Assembly (NCBI RefSeq): GCF_014651675.1
Contig: NZ_BMXI01000013.1
Coordinates: 136,849 to 200,848 of the forward strand
DNA length: 64,000 nt
Reading direction: 5' to 3'
Source: Roseibacillus persicicus
Lineage (GTDB): Bacteria; Verrucomicrobiota; Verrucomicrobiia; Verrucomicrobiales; Akkermansiaceae
Each line of letters opens with the position of its first letter. Positions within the stretch are counted from its first letter, which is position 1. Below the pieces are notes generated by a model. The model ran no database searches. It was not told where the DNA came from and worked only from the letters and a program-made list of their open reading frames with translations. The position numbers and the translations under genes are program-made. This document shows, piece after piece, positions 45,882 to 54,087 of the stretch.

Positions 45882-47114
45882 ATGAGTATTCAAATTTTGT
45901 CAGAACGGATTGGGCTCTGGACTGGGTCTTTGGTTTTTCTGCTGGGCTTCTCGCAAGTTCTGGCCTTGGAGGCGGAGTTTGAGACGTCCGAGGGGACCTT
46001 CACCGTTCAGCTCTTCCTTGATTCCGCTCCGCTGGCAGTATCCCATTTTGTATTGTTGGCAGAAGACCAGTTGCAGTGGCTGGATACGGAGTCTGGGAGG
46101 GTGATAAAGGGAGGTTATTACGAGAGTCGAGTGGTCACCGAGTTTGGGCCAAATGATGATGTTTCGTTTTTTGTAGTCGGAGGCAGCGACGCTTCAGGCG
46201 ACTCGGATTTAGGTTATGTTTTTCCTGACCAACTTTCTCCACAGGCGACGCATAGTCCCTACACGCTGGCGCTATCTAACAGTGGACCCAATACGAATGG
46301 CGGAAGGGTCTATTTAACCGGGAACGATAATCTAACAGAGCGAGATGAGAGCCATACCGTCTTGGGGCATGTCCAGTCTGGAGGTGGTCGTGATGTGGTC
46401 GATCGGATTCTGAGCTCTTCCGCTGGAGCGACGACAGTTCATTCGGTGGAGGTGACTTCGACGAGCGCGGAATGGGCTATGATTATGGAACAGAAGGCCC
46501 TCTTGCCAGCCGTTGCGTCTGCAGTTCCTTCTGTCAGGGTTACTGCGGCGGGAGAATTTGATTTTGGTTTTACCCAGCCAAAAAACTCAGTGCTTTGGGG
46601 ATCGAGTAGTCTCGATTTGTTAGAGTGGCACCCTCGTTGGCGTCGAGCGATTTTGAAAGATGACTTGGGCTTGGCATTGGCCCCAGTTGAAGCTCTCGCT
46701 GAAAGAGAGTTCTTTCGCCTGGCGCTGGTAGAGTATCCTGCGGGGGCGTCGGATTTGGGGGTAACAAGCTTTGCCAATCGGACGCTTTCAGTGGAGGGTG
46801 AGGCTCTCGGATTTCTTCACTATCATTTCGACTCGACCGGCTTGTCGGGTGACTTCGAATTGTTCTTGGACCCGGACTTTCCCGCATTTCTCACTGGAGA
46901 TTTCGTCGTGGAGGAGGGGCTCATGAGCTCGACGCCCTATTCCGTTTCCTTACTTCTTGCGGCCGAGGGACTGGGAGGCTCGAGCGAGCAACGGGTTTCC
47001 TTGGGGTGGGATATCAGCGAAGGCTCCGGGCTTTCCGGTCGCCATGTCACGGACCTGATTGACGAGAATGGTGAGGTGATTTTCTCTGATTTTGGGCCCA
47101 GTCGACTCCAATGA
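45882..47114 (+). CDS. Exported divergent cyclophilin-type peptidyl-prolyl isomerase
   Basis: About 410 residues from the ATG at 45882; a GTG at 45858 overlaps the stop of the upstream gene (GTGA) and is an alternative. A signal peptide (LWTGSLVFLLGFSQVLALEA) precedes a cyclophilin domain (about residues 33-200): FETSEGTFTVQLFLDSAPLAVSHFVLLA, GPNTNGGRVYLTGN, HTVLGHVQSGGGRDVVDRI. Active-site positions differ from CypA: FHRVI reads ESRVV (the catalytic Arg appears kept), FMIQGG reads FFVVGG and SQFFIT reads GRVYLT, so activity is doubtful. The C-terminal 200 residues are a separate beta-rich region with no recognised family. Direct adjacency to paralog B suggests it helps fold or retain the neighbouring surface proteins, but that is inference. 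Confidence 0.7.
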   Translation: MSIQILSERIGLWTGSLVFLLGFSQVLALEAEFETSEGTFTVQLFLDSAPLAVSHFVLLAEDQLQWLDTESGRVIKGGYYESRVVTEFGPNDDVSFFVVGGSDASGDSDLGYVFPDQLSPQATHSPYTLALSNSGPNTNGGRVYLTGNDNLTERDESHTVLGHVQSGGGRDVVDRILSSSAGATTVHSVEVTSTSAEWAMIMEQKALLPAVASAVPSVRVTAAGEFDFGFTQPKNSVLWGSSSLDLLEWHPRWRRAILKDDLGLALAPVEALAEREFFRLALVEYPAGASDLGVTSFANRTLSVEGEALGFLHYHFDSTGLSGDFELFLDPDFPAFLTGDFVVEEGLMSSTPYSVSLLLAAEGLGGSSEQRVSLGWDISEGSGLSGRHVTDLIDENGEVIFSDFGPSRLQ

Positions 47115-47469
47115 GAAATGTGAACAGCTGCTCCATTGCGCTGAGGTTCTGTGTTTTGGGTGAACTAAATCTTCTGAAAAGAACCGTTTTTCGCGTAGAA
47201 TTTGCCAGTCAAAAAGGAATTCTACCGTTCAACGAGGAAGGTTTGCAGCCTGGAGCGGTTTTGTCTTAGTGTATCGACGGTTTTTTGACACTCTTTGGGA
47301 TGTGGGATGAGGACCGCCGCGTAATTGGCTTCTTTGTTACGATGAAACGGCGGTTCTCATCATTCCCGACCAACTCATTGAGCTTAAAACTGAAAAACCG
47401 ATTTCTTTTCTCTTTCCATTGGCGACTTCTATCACTTGCGGATTGCCAATTGCTTCCTAAGTTTGCGAA
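47115..47469. other. Intergenic region before the YihY gene
   Basis: About 355 bases without a supported gene. It holds an inverted repeat GTAGAATT (47195-47202) / AATTCTAC (47218-47225) with a 15-base spacer. A 62-codon open frame at 47285-47473 ends in an ATGA overlap with the next gene, but it lacks recognisable features and was not called. Confidence 0.4.
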
Positions 47470-48477
47470 ATGAGTCGCAATAAAGAACTGAAGGAGAGGC
47501 AAGCCCGTGGTCGAAACGCGCGCCATCCCTTTGCGATTCCTTGGAAAGGTTGGTGGGAAATTATCCGGCGGGTGCAGAAGGAGATCACCAATGATGCGCT
47601 CCAACTGATGTCGGCGGGGATTGCCTTCTATTTCTTTCTCTCTGTCTTCCCAATTCTGGCCGCCACCATTTCGATCTATGGCTTGTTCGTGACTCCGGCA
47701 GGGGCGGAGGCGCAGGTGGAAGAGTTGGGTCGCCTGCTCCCCACCCAGAGCCAGGAAGTTATCTCCGAGATCGCGCAAAATGTGGCCTCCAAGTCCGACC
47801 GGTCTTTGGGATGGGGTTTGGTAATTACGGTTTTGCTCAGTATCTGGTCGGCCAACAAGGGGACCCGGGCTCTGGTGCGGGGACTGAATATTGCTTATGG
47901 CGAGAAAGAGTCGCGCAAGTATCTGGCCCAAACCGCGCTCACGCTAGTGATCACTTTGGGAGCCTTTTTGGCTGGTATCGTTTTGCTAAGTCTGGTCGCA
48001 GGGGTGCCTGCGGTTTTGAACTACTACGAGTTTTCGGGATCGATAAAGGCGCTCCTGACCTGGGGGCGCTGGCCGCTTCTGGCGCTGCTCATCGTCTTCA
48101 TTTTTGCCTGTCTGTATCGCTGGGCTCCCAATCGGGCGACCCCGCGTTGGCAGTGGATTAGCCCGGGGTCGATCTTCGGGATGATCTTTTGGCTTCTGGG
48201 TTCGGCGGCCTTTTCCTACTACGTCGACCAATACGACACCATGGGGAAAACCTATGGCAGCTTTGCAGCGGTAGTTTCCCTGTTGCTGTGGTTCTTTCTC
48301 ACTGCCTTCGTCGTGTTGTTAGGGGCGGAAATCAACTGCGAAAGCGAGCGGCAAACACGACGCGATACCACGATTGGGCCACCCCGTGCCCGGGGGCAAC
48401 GGGGGGCGGCTTCAGCTGATGAAGTGGCCGAGGGCGAGGAGCCTGACCAAGAAGGAAATCCGCTGAGCGGTCTTTGA
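47470..48477 (+). CDS. YihY/virulence factor BrkB family membrane protein
   Basis: A 335-residue inner-membrane protein with about six hydrophobic helices. Family motifs: NDALQLMSAGIAFYFFLSVFPILAATISIYG (the conserved first helix region), WGLVITVLLSIWSANKGTRALVRGLNIAYGE, WQWISPGSIFGMIFWLLGSAAFSYYV and YDTMGKTYGSFAAVVSLLLWFFLTAFVVLLGAEIN, which is the YihY signature. The hydrophilic C-terminal tail (about 290-335) is rich in Arg and Glu. The family was once proposed to include RNase BN, which is not supported; its transport or signalling role is unknown. It converges with the SEC-C gene with no gap. Confidence 0.92.
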   Translation: MSRNKELKERQARGRNARHPFAIPWKGWWEIIRRVQKEITNDALQLMSAGIAFYFFLSVFPILAATISIYGLFVTPAGAEAQVEELGRLLPTQSQEVISEIAQNVASKSDRSLGWGLVITVLLSIWSANKGTRALVRGLNIAYGEKESRKYLAQTALTLVITLGAFLAGIVLLSLVAGVPAVLNYYEFSGSIKALLTWGRWPLLALLIVFIFACLYRWAPNRATPRWQWISPGSIFGMIFWLLGSAAFSYYVDQYDTMGKTYGSFAAVVSLLLWFFLTAFVVLLGAEINCESERQTRRDTTIGPPRARGQRGAASADEVAEGEEPDQEGNPLSGL

Positions 48478-49845
48478 TCAGTTCAGACAGCACTTCTTAT
48501 ACTTCTGCCCGCTTCCACAGGGGCAGGGGGCGTTGCGATCGATTTTGCCTTTTCCTGCTTTGCCGGGAGACTCCTTGCTGAAGCGGTCTTCGGCGTGGCG
48601 TTTGACGATGTAGCCCATGAATTGATACATGGGGTTGTCTTCCGCGTCTTCCAAGAGGCGGGTGCCTTCGCCTTCGACTTCAAAGACAGTCTCGGTCAAG
48701 CGGGCGATTTCGAAGAGCTCCTCCTTTGTGGGGTTCTCGTTGAAGGTCATTTCTCCCTGCATGAATCCCTCGACCCATGGGGTGAGGAAGGGGGTCTCGG
48801 GGTCCAAGGATTCGTCCGCATCGGGCCAGACTAACAGGGTCGGCTGATACTCGCCCTCGCGGAGACTTTCTTCCGTGCGGGAGTAAAGGGTGCGTAGGAG
48901 GGAGTGCCACTTTTCGAATTCCTTTTTGGTCTCAAAGAGTCGGGCAATGTCCCGGGCTTCCCCCGACAAGTCCCAGACGAAATGTGCGACTTTGGAAAGA
49001 GGAATCCGGCAAAGAGAAGCCGAAAGGAGAAAGCCATCCAGCGTGTCGATTCGGTTGATTGAAGAGTCCTGCTCGTAAAGGGAGAGGAAGTACTGCATCT
49101 GGCTTTCGGCAGAAGCGTCTGCTGGGAATTCTCCCAGAGTATCCCGACGTTCCTGCACCGCCAGTTTGGTTTCCAGCGCGAAAAAATTTGGCTTTGGGTT
49201 GCTTCGCTTTGTTCGGATGCCGAGGCTGATTTCGACCTCCTCCAGATCGCCCGCGATGGTGAGGTCGACCTTGTTCGTTTGGTAGGCCTCTTTGATTTGT
49301 TCGTGATGATCCTTGTCGTTCATCTCAATGAGACCATTCACGGCCATGCCTTTGCCCTCGCGGCTGATGTCTTCATTGGTAAGCAGATTCGCGAGCGCTT
49401 CTTTGATTACCTTTTGTTCCGCGGGGTCTTGGCTCAATTTGGGGAGCGCTTCCAGAATTCCGCTGGTGACACATTGGTAGTCCGAATGGAGCTCGAGGGC
49501 GTCCAGCAGATTCGGCAAGGCTGGCATTCCCATGTAGCTGACCAGACGGGGGAAATCCTCCACGAACCAGTCATCCTCAATGTCATCTGTCTCCATCAAA
49601 AGGGAAAGAAACTCCGGCAGCAGCTCGAGGTCGCCCCGCAGGGCCAGGGCGCGCCAGGCGTGGATGGAGGCGGCTGATTCTTCGTCGCTTTGTTCGAAGT
49701 TGAGATAGAAGTCGGCGGTCAGGTCGAGAAGGTGTTCCACGTCCTCATCGCCAAATCCAAGCGCGGCGTAGTCCGGCCAATCGGGATTGAGGAACTCCGG
49801 CTCGGGGAGGCTTGCCAGCTTGACATTGATTTCTTCGTCGGTCAT
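48478..49845 (-). CDS. SEC-C motif protein with HEAT-like and UPF0149-like regions
   Basis: A 455-residue soluble acidic protein. Residues about 30-190 are helical and resemble HEAT-like repeats (AWRALALRGDLELLPEFLSLL, GMPALPNLLDALELH). A middle segment (about 250-400: SLYEQDSSINRIDTLDGFLLSASLC and FLTPWVEGFMQGEM) looks like the UPF0149/YecA family fold. The C-terminal RNAPCPCGSGQKYKKCC is a complete SEC-C zinc motif, as on SecA and many unrelated proteins. The role is unknown; SEC-C domains bind zinc and often mediate ribosome or SecB contact. The last codons meet the YihY stop of the opposite strand. Confidence 0.8.
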   Translation of the reverse strand: MTDEEINVKLASLPEPEFLNPDWPDYAALGFGDEDVEHLLDLTADFYLNFEQSDEESAASIHAWRALALRGDLELLPEFLSLLMETDDIEDDWFVEDFPRLVSYMGMPALPNLLDALELHSDYQCVTSGILEALPKLSQDPAEQKVIKEALANLLTNEDISREGKGMAVNGLIEMNDKDHHEQIKEAYQTNKVDLTIAGDLEEVEISLGIRTKRSNPKPNFFALETKLAVQERRDTLGEFPADASAESQMQYFLSLYEQDSSINRIDTLDGFLLSASLCRIPLSKVAHFVWDLSGEARDIARLFETKKEFEKWHSLLRTLYSRTEESLREGEYQPTLLVWPDADESLDPETPFLTPWVEGFMQGEMTFNENPTKEELFEIARLTETVFEVEGEGTRLLEDAEDNPMYQFMGYIVKRHAEDRFSKESPGKAGKGKIDRNAPCPCGSGQKYKKCCLN

Positions 49846-49949
49846 GGCGCGAGCCTATCGGCTGTTTTTGTCAGGTTCAAAGCAAATCAAAAACCGTGGG
49901 GGTGACTCTCGACTTGAACGGGGGAGGGGGAAGGGTGTCTAATCCGGTG

Positions 49950-50153
49950 ATGAGAATTCAGAGGTTGAGAAAATCGCTTCCGGGCTTTCTCCTGTTGGTC
50001 GGATTGGCGTTGGTTTCCACGTCCTGCGTGCCCTTGGCAGTGGGAGCGGTGGGGGGCTACATGCTGCGGGATGATGGGGTGCGCTTTCAAAAGCCCATAA
50101 CCCGGGACGCGCAGCCGAGCGATACCTACTACGATCCGGGTTACGAGTATTGA
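49950..50153 (+). CDS. Small lipoprotein of unknown function
   Basis: A 67-residue protein from the ATG at 49950, chosen because MRIQRLRKSLPGFLLLVGLALVSTSC is a lipoprotein signal with lipobox VSTSC. The rest is short: VPLAVGAVGGYMLRDDGVRF then a polar tail with Tyr-rich ending (DTYYDPGYEY). The GAVGGYMLRD segment is glycine-rich and hydrophobic and could reinsert into a membrane. It is divergent from the SEC-C gene and lies 61 bases upstream of deoC. Confidence 0.65.
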   Translation: MRIQRLRKSLPGFLLLVGLALVSTSCVPLAVGAVGGYMLRDDGVRFQKPITRDAQPSDTYYDPGYEY

Positions 50154-50214
50154 GCTGGCCTTGGGGTCAACCTTTCCTCTTTCGGCCCGGCGGAAAATCC
50201 CGTAAGGTCCGAGC

Positions 50215-51129
50215 GTGAGTAATGCGGTAATGACTTTCCCTGACAGGCGGCTTTCCCCAGCCATCGACCAAGTGGGGGTGGAGGAACGGGCGGCACGCTT
50301 TTGCACCCGTAGCCTGAAAAAGGAGACCAAGCTATCCGGCCTGCGTCTGGCGGTCACCATGTTGGACGTCACCACCCTGGAGGGGGCGGACTCGGTGGGC
50401 AAGGTGCGCCAGATGTGCGCCAAGGCGATGCGCCCGCTTCCCGAAGACCCTTCCGTCGGACCCGCTGCTGCAGTCTGCGTCTATCCCCGCATGGTCAAAG
50501 TAGCGGCCAAAGCGGTCGAGGGCAGCGGAGTGAAGGTCGCCAGCGTCGCCACCGCATTCCCTAGCGGGCAGATGAGGCTCAAGGAGCGTTTGGCGGAAAT
50601 CCGCTACTGTGTGAACGAAGGCGCCGACGAGATCGACATGGTTATTTCGCGCGGCCAGTTCCTGCAAGGCGAATACCGCGCCATCTTCGACGAAGTCGCC
50701 AAGTGCAAGGAAGCCTGTGGCGAAGCGCATCTGAAAGTCATCCTCGAGACCGGTGAGCTTGCGACCTACGACCAGGTTCGCTGGGCGAGCGACATCTCCA
50801 TGGCCGCCGGAGCCGACTTCATCAAAACCTCCACCGGGAAAGTCAGTCCCGCCGCCACCCTGCCCGTCACGCTGGTGATGCTGCAGGCCATCGAAGATTT
50901 CTACGAACGCACCGGCCGCATGGTCGGGATGAAGCCTGCGGGCGGAATCAGTAACGCCAAGCTCGCGCTGCAATACCTCGTCATGGTGCGCGAAGTTCTC
51001 GGCGAGAAGTGGCTCAATAACGAGTGGTTCCGTTTCGGCGCCAGCTCCTTGACCAACGACCTGCTCATGCAAATTCGCAAACAAGAAACCGGCCGCTACC
51101 AGAGCGGTGACTACTTCACTAAAGACTAG
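50215..51129 (+). CDS. deoC: Deoxyribose-phosphate aldolase
   Basis: DeoC splits 2-deoxyribose-5-phosphate into glyceraldehyde-3-phosphate and acetaldehyde in deoxynucleoside breakdown. The 304-residue protein (GTG start at 50215) has the class I aldolase lysines Lys174 (HLKVILETGEL) and Lys204, the likely Schiff-base residue (ADFIKTSTGK), plus TMLDVTTLEGADS, SVATAFPSGQ and MKPAGGISN. About 40 residues longer than E. coli DeoC, mostly at the N-terminus. The downstream aldehyde dehydrogenases would oxidise the acetaldehyde, so deoC and the two ALDH genes form a sensible pathway. Confidence 0.95.
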   Translation: MSNAVMTFPDRRLSPAIDQVGVEERAARFCTRSLKKETKLSGLRLAVTMLDVTTLEGADSVGKVRQMCAKAMRPLPEDPSVGPAAAVCVYPRMVKVAAKAVEGSGVKVASVATAFPSGQMRLKERLAEIRYCVNEGADEIDMVISRGQFLQGEYRAIFDEVAKCKEACGEAHLKVILETGELATYDQVRWASDISMAAGADFIKTSTGKVSPAATLPVTLVMLQAIEDFYERTGRMVGMKPAGGISNAKLALQYLVMVREVLGEKWLNNEWFRFGASSLTNDLLMQIRKQETGRYQSGDYFTKD

Positions 51130-51239
51130 AAGCGTCGTTTCAAAAACGAAAAGCCATGGACCGCAGGTGCCCTCACTCGCCCCAGCAAAAGCGGAAAAAC
51201 GAAAACTCAAAACCAAACGTTCCGTCCAAGCTCTTCCTC

Positions 51240-51320
51240 GAAATTCTGTCTCATTCCGTCCAAATCTTCCAAAACCCCGTCAATCCTGTTCCATCCAGTT
51301 CATCCTGTCTAAAAAGATAG
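51240..51320 (+). repeat. Degenerate tandem CCTGT/CCGTC repeats between deoC and ALDH
   Basis: A run of roughly 9-10-base units, for example CCGTCAATC, CTGTTCCATC, CAGTTCATC and CTGTCTAAA, with similar but weaker units upstream from about 51240. It lies in the 206-base gap between deoC and the aldehyde dehydrogenase gene. Similar CCTGT-type intergenic repeats are familiar in several bacterial genomes, but I could not compare copies. Confidence 0.5.
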
Positions 51321-51335
51321 CACCCCATTTTCCCT

Positions 51336-52784
51336 ATGCCCGGCTCCCATCCTTTCCTATCCGGCGGCTTCGCTCCCGCTCCTGAATCATCCGATCACGT
51401 CCTGCTCGAAAAGCAGTATGACCTCTTCATCGACGGCAAGTGGGTCAAGGCCTCCTCGCGTTTCGAGACCACCAACCCGGCTACGAGCGAGGTGCTTGCT
51501 GAAGTCGGCTTGGCCGGGAAGAAGGAAGTCAACCTCGCGGTCAAGGCGGCTCGCAAGGCCTTCGAAGGACCTTGGGGAAAGATGACCGGGGCCGAGCGCG
51601 GCAAGTATCTTTTCCGCATCGCCCGTCTCATCCAGGAGCGCGCCCGCGAGTTCGCCATCATCGAGACCATGGACGGCGGCAAGCCCATTCGCGAAAGCCG
51701 TGATGTCGATATCCCGCTCGTCGCCGCGCACTTCTTTTACCACGCCGGTTGGGCGGACAAGCTCGACTATGCGTTCCCCGGGAAGAAGCCCAAGCCCCTG
51801 GGGGTCGTGGGACAGGTCATTCCCTGGAACTTTCCTCTTCTGATGGCGGCGTGGAAAATCGCGCCCGCTTTGGCTTGTGGCAACACCGTCGTTCTCAAGC
51901 CCGCCGAGACTACTCCGCTCACCGCTCTCAAGCTGGCGGAGCTTTTTCAAGATGCCGGACTGCCGCCTGGGGTGGTCAACATCATCACCGGAGCGGGGGA
52001 AACCGGCCAAGCGCTTGTCGAACATCCCGATGTCAACAAAGTCGCCTTTACGGGGTCGACCGCGGTGGGAAAAAATATCCGCCGCGCGGTCGCAGGAACC
52101 GACAAGAAGTTCACCCTCGAGCTCGGCGGCAAGGCTGCCAATATCGTCTTTGAAGATGCCGCGATCAACGAGGCGGTTGAGGGCATCGTCAACGGCATCT
52201 TCTTCAATCAGGGCCACGTCTGTTGCGCCGGGTCCCGTCTCTTTGTGCAGGAAAGCATCGCTCCACAGGTCATCCGCAAGCTGCAGAAGCGCATGGAAAC
52301 CCTCGTGGTCGGAGACCCCCTCGACAAGAACACCGACATCGGTGCCATCAATTCGGCCGAACAACTCGAGCGCATCAAAGTGCTCGTCGATGCCGGTCAG
52401 AAGGAAGGGGCCTGCATGTGGCAGACCGAGGGCAAACTTCCTCGCAAAGGCAACTGGTTCAAGCCCACGCTTTTCACCGAATGTGCGCAGAGCCATCGCA
52501 TCGTGCAGGAAGAAGTCTTCGGGCCGGTTCTCGCGATTCAGACTTTCCGCACTCCCAAGGAAGCCATTGAGAAGGCCAACAACACTCCTTACGGTCTCAG
52601 CGGTGGAGTCTGGTCTGACAAAGGCGCCAAGGTCTTCAAAATGACCGGAGCCCTCCGCGCGGGCGTGGTCTGGGCCAACACCTTCAACAAGTTCGACCCG
52701 ACCTCACCCTTCGGCGGCTACAAAGAATCCGGCATAGGCCGCGAAGGAGGCGTCCACGGCTTGGCAGCCTACTTGGATCTTTAG
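51336..52784 (+). CDS. NAD(P)-dependent aldehyde dehydrogenase
   Basis: A 482-residue ALDH-superfamily enzyme that oxidises an aldehyde to an acid with NAD(P). Conserved sites: GVVGQVIPWNFPLLMAAWKIAPALACGNTVVLKPAE, FTGSTAVGK, catalytic Glu262 (LELGGKAAN) and catalytic Cys296 (GHVCCAGSRL), EEVFGPVLAI, then SPFGGYKESGIGREGG near the end. It is of normal length and appears complete. The position behind deoC suggests acetaldehyde as substrate. The minus-strand reading frames within it are shadows. Confidence 0.93.
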   Translation: MPGSHPFLSGGFAPAPESSDHVLLEKQYDLFIDGKWVKASSRFETTNPATSEVLAEVGLAGKKEVNLAVKAARKAFEGPWGKMTGAERGKYLFRIARLIQERAREFAIIETMDGGKPIRESRDVDIPLVAAHFFYHAGWADKLDYAFPGKKPKPLGVVGQVIPWNFPLLMAAWKIAPALACGNTVVLKPAETTPLTALKLAELFQDAGLPPGVVNIITGAGETGQALVEHPDVNKVAFTGSTAVGKNIRRAVAGTDKKFTLELGGKAANIVFEDAAINEAVEGIVNGIFFNQGHVCCAGSRLFVQESIAPQVIRKLQKRMETLVVGDPLDKNTDIGAINSAEQLERIKVLVDAGQKEGACMWQTEGKLPRKGNWFKPTLFTECAQSHRIVQEEVFGPVLAIQTFRTPKEAIEKANNTPYGLSGGVWSDKGAKVFKMTGALRAGVVWANTFNKFDPTSPFGGYKESGIGREGGVHGLAAYLDL

Positions 52785-52852
52785 AAACTTCTGAGGAATG
52801 CTCCTCTCCTCTCTTTGACAGCATTCTTCCGCCATCGTAAACTCTTCCGATT

Positions 52853-53095
52853 ATGTCCGAAACACTCTTTGATATCCCAACGAAAGACCTTCCCTCAGCC
52901 AATGCGGGGGAAGTCATTTTTGGACAGATCAAGGTGGAGAGCGTGACTGATGGTATCGCACACGTCACTTTCACTCCTTCCACGCGGTCGAAACCCGCTC
53001 CGGGGGCACGAACTTGGGCCGAGCGAATTGCAGGCAAGGGCGAGGGAGATCATCTCCGCAAAGCAAATCGTAACTTGGAATCTGAAAGACTTTAA
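52853..53095 (+). pseudogene. Small ORF, possible truncated antitoxin
   Basis: An 80-codon frame, MSETLFDIPTKDLPSANAGE through ARTWAERIAGKGEG, whose last about 20 codons read out of frame through sequence that, in another frame, encodes a PIN-domain C-terminus (see the next entry). The first 60 residues look like a genuine small protein and the rest does not. I read this as the front part of an antitoxin-like gene that was fused by deletion to the tail of its toxin gene. No family is assigned with confidence. Confidence 0.4.
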
Positions 53096-53153
53096 AAACG
53101 CTCCAGTCCCGAGCGTGACTCCCTCCGAATTTCTGCAAGGAATTGAGGACTAA
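53038..53153 (+). pseudogene. C-terminal remnant of a PIN-domain (VapC-like) toxin
   Basis: In the frame ending at 53153 the sequence reads IVTWNLKDFKNAPVPSVTPS followed by EFLQGIED, a good match to the C-terminal end of PIN-domain toxins (IVTxNxKDFxxxxxPVxSPxEFL). The rest of the toxin, with its catalytic acidic residues, is missing. It lies immediately after the small ORF at 52853 and 35 bases before the half-length ALDH gene. Relic of a toxin-antitoxin locus. Confidence 0.5.
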
Positions 53154-53188
53154 ATTGGACGACTAACAAATTACTAACAACCAATCCC

Positions 53189-54037
53189 ATGTCTCGACTC
53201 GGAATCAAGAAAACCTACAAGCTCTTCATCGGCGGCAAATTCCCTCGCACGGAATCCGGTCGCTTTATCGAATTCAACGACAGCAAGGGGGACTTCCTCG
53301 CCAATGTCTCTTGGGGCAGTAAAAAGGATCTGCGCAATGCCATCGTGGCCGCGCGCTCTGCTCAGGCGGGTTGGGCGGGTGCTTCCGCTTATCTCAAGGG
53401 TCAGATTCTCTATCGCATCGCCGAGGTCCTCGATGGCCGGAGTGAGCAGTTCGTCAGCGAACTGGTGGCGCAAGGTCTAACAGCCGACGTGGCGGGCGAA
53501 GAAGTCGCGGAAGCGATTGACCTCCTGGTGCACTACGCGGGATGGAGTGACAAATACAGCGCGCTCTTCTCCTCGGTGAATCCCGTGGCGAGCTCGCACT
53601 TCAACTTTTCCGTCCCCGAACCGACTGGTGTGGTCGGGCTCATCGCTCCCACCAAGGGAGGCCTGTTAGGTTTGGTCTCCGTGCTGGCTCCTGCCATCGT
53701 GGGGGGCAATACCGTGGTGCTGCTCGCCTCGGAGAAGTTTCCGCTCACCGCGATTTCCTTTGCCGAGGTTCTCGCCACTTCGGATGTGCCTGGGGGAGTG
53801 GTCAATATTTTGACCGGCAAGCGCGATGAACTCCAGGTGCCCTTCGCCAGCCACATGGACGTCAATGCGGTGGTTCTTTGTTCCGGTGATAAGGCTGCGA
53901 AAAAGGCAGTCGACCTCGAGGCGGCCGAGAATCTCAAGCGGGTCGTCAATCACCCGGATCGGCCTTTGGAAGGCAGTCCCTATCACATCCTGGACCTGCA
54001 AGAGACCAAGACCACCTGGCATCCCATTGGGGTGTAA
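53189..54037 (+). CDS. Half-length aldehyde dehydrogenase-like protein
   Basis: A 282-residue protein covering only the NAD-binding half of the aldehyde dehydrogenase fold: KLFIGGKFPRTESGRFIEF at the start, EPTGVVGLIAPTKGGLLGLV where full enzymes have the PWNFP motif, GGNTVVLLASEKFPLTAISF and VPGGVVNILTG, then a divergent end (NLKRVVNHPDRP). It stops before the catalytic Cys segment, and no Cys-region frame continues downstream, so it cannot be a normal dehydrogenase. The intact start and normal stop suggest a stable product, perhaps a partner of the complete ALDH rather than decay. Such short ALDH partners next to deoC may be recurrent; I could not check this. Confidence 0.65.
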   Translation: MSRLGIKKTYKLFIGGKFPRTESGRFIEFNDSKGDFLANVSWGSKKDLRNAIVAARSAQAGWAGASAYLKGQILYRIAEVLDGRSEQFVSELVAQGLTADVAGEEVAEAIDLLVHYAGWSDKYSALFSSVNPVASSHFNFSVPEPTGVVGLIAPTKGGLLGLVSVLAPAIVGGNTVVLLASEKFPLTAISFAEVLATSDVPGGVVNILTGKRDELQVPFASHMDVNAVVLCSGDKAAKKAVDLEAAENLKRVVNHPDRPLEGSPYHILDLQETKTTWHPIGV

Positions 54038-54087
54038 CAGAGATTTTCGATAGCTTCGGGTTCTTCCGCCCCGTATGCCATGTGAAC

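Noticed and set aside
47285..47473. A 62-codon frame ending in an ATGA overlap with the YihY gene
   Set aside because: The overlap is suggestive of coupling, but the peptide is basic and aromatic with no signal, helix or family pattern, and no ribosome-binding site was seen.
53038..53153. A complete PIN-domain toxin gene
   Set aside because: Only the last about 30 residues match. The acidic catalytic residues and the N-terminal half are missing in every frame nearby.
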